From NCBI GenBank assembly GCA_019648995.1, contig BLXT01000921.1, positions 834,558 through 859,958 on the forward strand: a stretch of 25,401 nt of DNA, in the 5' to 3' direction. Below the pieces are notes generated by a model. It searched no databases. It was given only the letters and a program-made list of their open reading frames with translations, and was not told the DNA's origin. This document shows positions 19,591 to 25,401 of the stretch, piece by piece (positions within the stretch are counted from its first letter, which is position 1; each line of letters starts with the position of its first letter). The stretch comes from Plakobranchus ocellatus (taxonomy: Eukaryota > Mollusca > Gastropoda > Plakobranchidae). A program made the position numbers and the translations under genes.

Positions 19591-20023
19591 GCTCTTTTTC
19601 TTAATATTGCTGATTGATCTGTTCTCTTTTTTTTGCATAATTTCATATTATTTTCACCTTTTTTTTTTTTTAAATATTTTTTAGTGGCTGCATCAAATGA
19701 CTTTTTCATTTTTTACCATAGTGCTTCTACCTTTGAGATATTGTTTAGAGTCACATTTTCACAGCTACAGCCATTTTGTTTGGCCCCAAAGTTCAGTCCC
19801 TTGGTTACTTTCTCTCTCAGCCCTTTTTTTTGGTCTTGTGGCATACTTTATAAAAATGATTTTATCTAGATCTGCAGGTCTTTAGACCCGGACTACAATT
19901 TTTGGGGAAAAAATTCAAATGAATCAATGACGCAATTTACGCTGTTCAATTGATTTGACAGAAAAAGCAAATCTCACCTACTGTCTCTTACATTTTTAAC
20001 TTTGCATCGATGAAAATTAGATT

Positions 20024-20088
20024 TTATCAAGAAAAGTTGAATGTTTGAAGGAGTATTATCAAAAAAAAGTTGAATGTTCGAAGGAGTA
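20024..20088. repeat. Two-copy 32-bp tandem duplication
   Basis: TTATCAA-GAAAAGTTGAATG-TTTGAAGGAGTA is repeated at 20056 with a longer A run and one T-to-C change. Confidence 0.9.
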
Positions 20089-20559
20089 TAGAATGCATAC
20101 TGTTGCTACAAATCCACTACATGTATTACAATGTAATTTTTTTTATTGCTTATTTCTGGGTCAGTGTTTGAGAGAGAAAATGCCCTGGAACTGGCTTTCT
20201 TTCTAATAAGTCTCTCACAAGGACAAGTGGATATTCTGGCACATACAACTTACTTTTCTAAACAACTGCCAATAATTGGTAATTGGAGAATAGATTTTGT
20301 TGGATCTTAAGTGCCTGAAGCTCTCAGTAATCATTGAGTAAGCGAATTGGTAAATATCAGCATGAGAGAAGAATTTGAATAAATTTCCTAGGCAACGACT
20401 TATTGTCGCAGTCTTAAACTATATTTTAGGCTTACTACTTTGTGACAAGATCAACATTCAACTTTCGGAATAAAAGAGAGCTATAAATGAATTACTGTAC
20501 TTAAACTTTTTTCTTTTATCGGTGTAACAGTCAAACTGTTTTTGTAGATTTCTTGTGAC

Positions 20560-20637
<78 letters not shown>
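20560..20637. repeat. (AAT)n microsatellite, about 26 units
   Basis: Uninterrupted AAT repeats. Open frames through it are artefacts. Confidence 0.98.
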
Positions 20638-20685
20638 CACTGCTCTTTGCACTTAACATACATATATATGCAACTCTACATTTTT

Positions 20686-20745
20686 ACAGAGTAATTAAGT
20701 TAATCATTCAAACTGACAGAGTAATTAAGTAAATATTTCAAAATT
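20686..20745. repeat. Two-copy 30-bp tandem duplication
   Basis: ACAGAGTAATTAAGT followed by TAATCATTCAAACTG or its diverged copy, starting at 20686 and 20716. Confidence 0.85.
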
Positions 20746-21025
20746 TTAATATAAATAAATATAGAGGAATTATTCATTTTTTGAATGTATTTTAAGCCAT
20801 GTTTCTCATTATGTGTTTTTTTTTAGGTTGCCATTATTCTTTTTCCTTTTTATTTTTCACTCACAAAAGTGTAATATTACATTGGTTCCCCCCCCCTTCT
20901 TAGACATATCTTCATCAAACTTTTGCCAATGTATTTTACTTGAAATTTTTACAGGAATGTTACATGGAAGGACGCATTTTACTTTAAATGTAATTTTTGC
21001 CAAAAGTGTACATTTGCAACAATAT

Positions 21026-21028
<3 letters not shown>

Positions 21029-21069
<41 letters not shown>
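21029..21069. repeat. (AT)n microsatellite, about 20 units
   Basis: Uninterrupted AT dinucleotides. Confidence 0.98.
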
Positions 21070-21070
<1 letters not shown>

Positions 21071-21249
21071 GCGAAGTCCAATTCAAGGCAATTTTATTAT
21101 GGTGAACTTAAAACATTATTGGACAGACTGCCACTTACATAAACACCACTTTTATAAAGAGCCCTTCACATTTCAGTGGATTTGATCTCTCCTGCTTCCA
21201 TTAATGATTATCTCTGATTTTTTGTGTTCTAACTTCAGGCCACCTGCAG

Positions 21250-21347
21250 GAGTCAGTGCTGAAGCCCTGGACCTTGTCATGGAATGCACGAATGTTGAGG
21301 AGGGAGAAGAGATAGAGGACAGCAGCAAAAAGGGAAAATACATACCT
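21250..21347 (+). CDS. Second exon of the unrecognised multi-exon gene
   Basis: Two acceptors 11 bases apart (CTTCAG at 21238 and CTGCAG at 21249) precede this exon. Using the second, the first two bases complete the split codon left by the 17414 donor, and 32 codons follow: VSAEALDLVMECTNVEEG then EEIEDSSKKGKYIP. The exon ends in phase 0 at CCT|GTAGGT. With the first acceptor the same residues (preceded by PPAG) would be read only from a different phase. The sequence is acidic, then lysine-rich, as in linkers of nuclear proteins, with no domain recognised. The phase fits the acidic first exon upstream and the zinc-module exon downstream, which is the main support. Confidence 0.5.
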
Positions 21348-21629
21348 GTAGGTTATTTTTTTAAACTACCCGTATATGTAGATGGGTAAAAAAGCGTTCA
21401 AAATCGACTTAACCTTAGGTCTCTACATTTGATTCATCATAAGCAAAAATTTCAATAATATCTAAACCTGAACAAATGCTTGACTACCATCTCTAAATCT
21501 TTATGTCTGATTAAATAGAGCAAAAGCTTAACTAATTTATAGATCTGTACACCTAAACAAAAACTTGATTTTTTTTACAGAATTATGTGTTTAGTTAAAC
21601 AAAGCAAAAAGTGTAAAAAGCAACAGATG

Positions 21630-21700
21630 CTGATGCGATGGATAGGGCGCTTGGCTGCTAAGTGGTATGCTAAAGGCAACTTGATTATTCCCAAGTCCAG
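21630..21700 (+). mobile_element. Possible eroded tRNA-derived SINE head
   Basis: GCGATGGATAGGGCGCTTGG-CTGCTAAGTGG resembles the 5' half of tRNA-Arg-like SINE heads (ATGGATAAGGCGCTTGGCT). A later ATTCCCAAGTCC could be a ruined B box. There is no body or tail to confirm it. Confidence 0.3.
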
Positions 21701-21932
21701 GCTAATGAATCTCCATTTTTCTGTTTTTTCTGCATTAATGTCAGGCAGCTTACTGCATTCTAGTGTCTATTTTTCACTGTGAGGAGGAAAAATGTGTAAA
21801 GACAGACTCTACTGGTGCTACAATGAAAAGTAAATTGTTTCATGACAACTGTGCTAAAATTTTGGCAAGGTCCCAAATGTGCACACAAGAACAAGAAGAG
21901 TAAATCTGATGAAAGGCAGACTGCCTACCAAC

Positions 21933-21969
21933 TTGTCATGTCATAACATAACATTAAATGACATGACAA
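21933..21969. repeat. Perfect inverted repeat, 12-bp arms
   Basis: TTGTCATGTCAT and ATGACATGACAA are exact reverse complements with a 13-base loop. Each arm carries TGTCATGTCA-type half repeats. It lies in the intron between the second and third exons, close to the edge of the Ty3 fossil. Confidence 0.65.
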
Positions 21970-22022
21970 AAGGAAACTTTGCTTGCCATCAATTGGGTTT
22001 TATTTTTAATTCCATCGCTGAA

Positions 22023-23160
22023 TCAGAGCTGGCCCACTGCAACACACCCGCCATTATTCAATAGTATAACTGAGGGGTTCATTCTCTCTCCCAAAAGTTT
22101 AAGGAATGTTTGTGCAACCATAACCTGGACTTCTTCTGAGAAGAGCAAGTCTTCTTCCTTTGGTGGACTTGACGGTGCTATGGACAGAGCGTCCGCTACA
22201 ATTTGGCTGCTACCGGGGACATGGATGACGTTTGGGCTGTAGCGCGCAAGCCTGAGACGGAATCTTTGGATCCGTGGGAGTAGCTTTGCCAACTCTTTGG
22301 AGGCAAGCAGCGGGACAAGTGACTTGTAGTCGGTGTGGATCGTGAATGGCATACCTTAGACATATCACTGAACCTTTTGCATGCCTACGTGGCTGCTAAG
22401 GCTTCCTTTTCAACGGCGCTGAAGTTCTTTTCCCGCTGCGTTTAGTGTGCGGGATATGAAGCTCACTGGCCTGCGGATCCCGTCCTCTTGTACTTGTAGT
22501 AAGACGGCATCCAGACCTTGGTTAGAGGCATCTGCTGTAATGATCGTTAGTTGAACTTGAAACGCTCGTATGTTACGTTCTCTTCCCCAAAGACAAACTC
22601 ATCAAACTTTTCAATCACCTCTGCTAGGGTTCGATCATCTTCCTCTATGCTGAAGTGGAAGACATAGTATGTCTTCAGTGAGTCATTATCAAGAAGGTGC
22701 AAGAATATTGCAACTTGCATGTGTTGATCTTGCTGTTGCAATCGTGAAAGAATGGCATAGGTTCGCCACCATTGTTTGAATAACTTCCAGTGTTGGACGG
22801 GATTTGACCCCAAAACTAGCCTTTCTGGTAGCTTTATAAGGACTAAACCTGGACTTGTTTTGTCGTTCTTGTCATTGTTTCTAGAATCAGACGAAGTCCC
22901 ATTGCACTTCGAGAGAGCAGACTGATCAGTGTTAGACATACAGTGAACTGTTGTGTTTAGATTTAAATTTTTCACAAAGCACTAGAAAATATAGTAGACT
23001 AGCGAGAAGACAAGAGTGAAGATTGCTAATAAGACATGAAGGCTGAATTGTGACTTACTTTTGCTTCCGAGAGAAATGATAGGCGATTCGGGTTATTTCC
23101 TTCGCTACCACCATGAACAAGATCTGCTTACCACGTTGGATCCATCATGTAACGAAAGTT
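22023..23160 (-). mobile_element. Broken Ty3-type LTR retrotransposon fossil
   Basis: Read on the minus strand, an upstream gag/capsid-like part (about 22975-22560) is followed by the end of the reverse-transcriptase region and an RNase H part with the family's HTDYKSL and FRLRLARYSP motifs (about 22555-22023). Protease, most of the polymerase, integrase and the downstream end are not present. A possible primer-binding region and the inner edge of one LTR may lie near 23140-23160, but no LTR pair was found. The copy is clearly broken: one very large internal loss, a missing 3' half and a few smaller breaks. It is old or rapidly eroded. It sits antisense in a host intron. Confidence 0.7.
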
Positions 23161-23432
23161 TTCTCCAGAACTGCCAATCGCCAGGCTTTTCCATTTACAT
23201 TACTCAATATGCGACAGGTGGCGCATTTTAGGACAATTGGCTTCCATTTGAGGTGCAATCAGTTTGACTATTCTTAGTTTGGGCAAACAGGTTTTATATT
23301 TATGGCTTATTTTGTTCAGCCAGTAGCCATTTGGGTTACTAGGTCTCTTGAGTCTCTGCAGAATTACGCAGCACAAAGAGCTGAGATTGACTCCGTGGTA
23401 ATGTCATAGCCTATATCAAGAAGAAAAAAAAT

Positions 23433-23436
<4 letters not shown>

Positions 23437-23490
<54 letters not shown>
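23437..23490. repeat. (AG)n microsatellite, about 27 units
   Basis: Uninterrupted AG dinucleotides. Confidence 0.98.
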
Positions 23491-23494
<4 letters not shown>

Positions 23495-23702
23495 ATTTTG
23501 TTCTTTAATGGGATTAAGTTTGCTGTCTTAAACTACGTGCGCCAAAAAGTCTGCATTTAACTTTAGATTTTGAAATAGAGGCCAGATTTGCACCAACTTG
23601 ACCTACTTATTTTTCCTCTTAACTCTCTTCAGTCAAGATTGAGATGGTCTCTCATGCTCTCAAATTGTTTCTAGATAGCCTTTGCTTTGTTTGTTTATAC
23701 AG

Positions 23703-24189
23703 GACAAAACAGAGCACAACTTTGAGGACCATTGCAAGAAACTTCACAATCTATGTCGCTTATGCAAAAACCATGCTCTGACTGTCCTTTATTTGGTTTG
23801 GTTTGCATGTCCAGCAAGTCCACAGCAGCGTGATTTTGGCTTAGTTTCAGGCCCTCTTTCAGGTCAGGGCTCAAACCCGCGACAGATGAGTCGCTGCTGA
23901 TGTTAGGGGGAGGTTGCTATTTACTGTGCCACATTACCCCTACAGTCGTTAAGAAAGCAAAAGGATTGTGTTCATCACTTGTAAGAATCTACATGCGTAT
24001 ATTCTTTCATGTGAAGTTGATGAGGAAAAGTGGGGTAATTTTTTTCCCACTACATATGCCTGGAGTGTGTGCTGCGATTGTCATATGAAATTAAAGAGGT
24101 CTGCCGTAGTTTTCAAAACAATGGAAGTGGCATTGGAGTTAATAAACTGCAATCCAAAGTCAGCAGACACCTCTAATTATCAAGCCTAA
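23703..24189 (+). pseudogene. RAG1-N-terminal/ZAD-like zinc-module exon, split by a SINE
   Basis: Acceptor TTTATACAG at 23702 opens in phase 0, matching the 21347 donor. The first 27 codons are DKTEHNFEDHCKK then LHNLCRLCKNHALT, giving the first C-x2-C (LCRLC). A SINE occupies 23790-23941. After the duplicated site the frame resumes as TVVKKAKGLCSSL, shifts by one base at 23978-23981 (CACTTGTAAG), and continues CKNLHAYILSCEVDEEKWG, FFPTTYAWSVCCDCHMKLKR (second C-x2-C in CCDC), to a stop at 24187-24189. Paired C-x2-C motifs about 50 residues apart around an amphipathic segment resemble the RAG1 N-terminal zinc region and ZAD domains. The SINE brings in its own stop, so the intact module cannot be made unless the SINE is spliced out. 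The SINE and the frame change are the reasons for calling it a pseudogene. Confidence 0.55.
23790..23941 (-). mobile_element. tRNA-derived SINE inserted in a coding exon
   Basis: On the minus strand, an A box TGGCACAGTAA (23931-23921) and a B box GGTTTGAGCCC (23877-23867) lie about 43 bases apart. Between them is a GCGAC...GTCGC hairpin like the long variable arm of Leu/Ser-type tRNAs. A short body follows, then an AAACCAAACCAAATAA tail. Flanks ACTGTCCTT (23781-23789) and ACAGTCGTT (23942-23950) match at 7 of 9 bases and look like an aged target-site duplication. The short length (about 150 bases) is normal for a SINE. Its source would be the LINE supplying reverse transcriptase in trans, not identified here. 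Confidence 0.8.
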
Positions 24190-25401
24190 CTAATTTGAAA
24201 TGTTATCATGATCTTTAGAAAAATCTTTTGTTGGATCATAGAGAGTACTTGTCACAAGTTAGCGACCCGAGCCGTTGTTAGATTGCTAGATTGCAACTAT
24301 GGGTAGACATACGAGCACACAAATTACACAAGGCACCAACTAAACGAATAGAATGTGAATTTATGATGACAATAGAAGATATTTATTGGGACTTGAAGGG
24401 TTTGGACTTTATTTAGTTGATTAAAAGGAAACTGTTTTAAGAATACGACGTCAAAGTTGACTTTATGTTTTAAAATGTTGCAACACAAGAATGAGGTTAT
24501 AAAAGATAAACGTGTGATCATTGTTTACATCAAATGACTCTGAAGATAAAAGGCTGTATCAATGCAAGATATATCAATTAATCAAATAATGAAAGAAATG
24601 CTAAGTCTACTAAAGGCCTTTTTTATGGTTGGGTACCCTTAATTTAACCTAATATAATAAAATGCTGCAAAATTCAGCCATACAGCTGCCTCCATTCTAA
24701 TATTTAAGACAGGTTTCTGTAGCAATGGCAATAATTCTACAGATCTCTAGAGTTCGAAGAGTGTTACAGCACTAAATAGTTATTGAGATCCGCTGGGTGT
24801 AGTTACACTATAAAAACTTTCAATTAATGTCACTAGCTGGTCAGGCAATTCAAAAACTTCAGTCAAAACTGAACAATGTTCTTGATTCTCTTTACTAACC
24901 GTCTGCATCTACTTGTGTTGTGTTCGCACGTGGTTCACAATAATAGGATTGACTTGATGAATACATTTTACAGTTTGTTCAGTGTGCGTAAAAAACACAA
25001 TAAACAATAATAACTGTAAAAAAACGTTTCTAAAAATCATATCGAGAAATAAAAGCCTGTTTCATGTGCAATCTATAAACTGGCTCTCGAAGGATTCTTC
25101 GCTACTTTCTTAGAAGATGATAAAAAGGGGAAAAATAGAAACTGAAAGAGAAATTTTAATAGAAAAACTTTGCGTCATGGAGAAAAATCACGCACGCGCG
25201 AGTTCTCAAAACAAGGAGTAAATAAACCGATGAATGAAAGATTAAACTTCATTTACGAAAATGCCTATAACACTCCAATTAAACTACTGACAACTTTTTA
25301 CGTAAAAGGGCATGAACACTTACATGTCTAAATAATATTACCCAATTGCCGAGGGGCATTCAAAAACAAACTGGAAGAGTACAGCAAATCAGAGTGTGAC
25401 C
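24190..25401. other. Downstream flank; no gene or repeat recognised
   Basis: AT-rich sequence with short open frames only. I see no motif, tandem repeat or convincing exon. Further exons of the upstream gene, if any, are not apparent before the window ends. Confidence 0.5.

Larger units (their letters stand above)
19591..21249. other. Intron with simple repeats, no gene recognised
   Basis: T-rich on the plus strand (19560-19700), so the open frames there are low-complexity. It then holds two small tandem duplications and AAT and AT microsatellites. Nothing else is recognised up to the acceptor at 21249. Confidence 0.5.

Noticed and set aside
19302-19885. Hydrophobic plus-strand readings that resemble multi-pass membrane proteins
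   Set aside because: They come from a T-rich strand and overlap the antisense LINE, so Phe/Leu/Ile/Ser content is a composition effect.
20458-20652. Poly-isoleucine reading
   Set aside because: Translation of an (AAT)n microsatellite.

Overview
The window looks like nuclear DNA of an invertebrate animal, most likely a gastropod mollusc. This is inferred from AT-rich non-coding DNA, spliced genes with GT/AG introns, many microsatellites, frequent AGATCTAG-type words, tRNA-derived SINEs, and an animal-type mix of transposons (MULE, hAT, pogo/Tigger, RTE-like LINE, Ty3). No rRNA, intact tRNA, CRISPR or bacterial-type operon was seen. A 26-base run of N marks an assembly gap inside a TA microsatellite.

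Layout. 0-3.6 kb, minus strand: a decayed MULE (Mutator-like) transposase of the SWIM zinc-finger kind, with a triplicated segment of about 36 codons near its C-terminus. 4.5-9.5 kb, plus strand: an old hAT element with a five-exon decayed transposase and candidate terminal inverted repeats, carrying a SINE and two pogo/Tigger-like ends. 10.9-12.45 kb: a candidate 1.5 kb element whose ends are built from the palindrome GCCGTACTTAAGTACGGC. About 13.5 kb, minus strand: a speculative first exon with a mitochondrial-presequence look. 15.0-15.5 kb: copies of an unnamed repeat, two of them head to head.

16.6-24.2 kb, plus strand: the most gene-like object. Three exons (16614-17414, 21250-21347, 23703-24189) join with compatible splice phases. 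They would encode an unrecognised protein with a SUMO-type IKQE site and, at the C-terminal end, a two-part C-x2-C / C-x2-C zinc module resembling the RAG1 N-terminal zinc region or a ZAD domain. A tRNA-derived SINE sits inside the last exon between the two zinc half-sites, flanked by a 9-base near-duplication, and the reading frame is continuous across the duplicated site. Two single-base frame changes also occur at T runs. The locus is therefore either a young pseudogene or a gene blurred by assembly errors. Its introns hold an antisense RTE/BovB-like LINE with a triplicated reverse-transcriptase segment, several microsatellites and a broken Ty3-type fossil.

Other points are a perfect estrogen-response-element-like inverted repeat at 1.41 kb, several perfect short hairpins, and two dispersed repeat pairs. 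The last 1.2 kb and several inter-element stretches hold nothing I can name.
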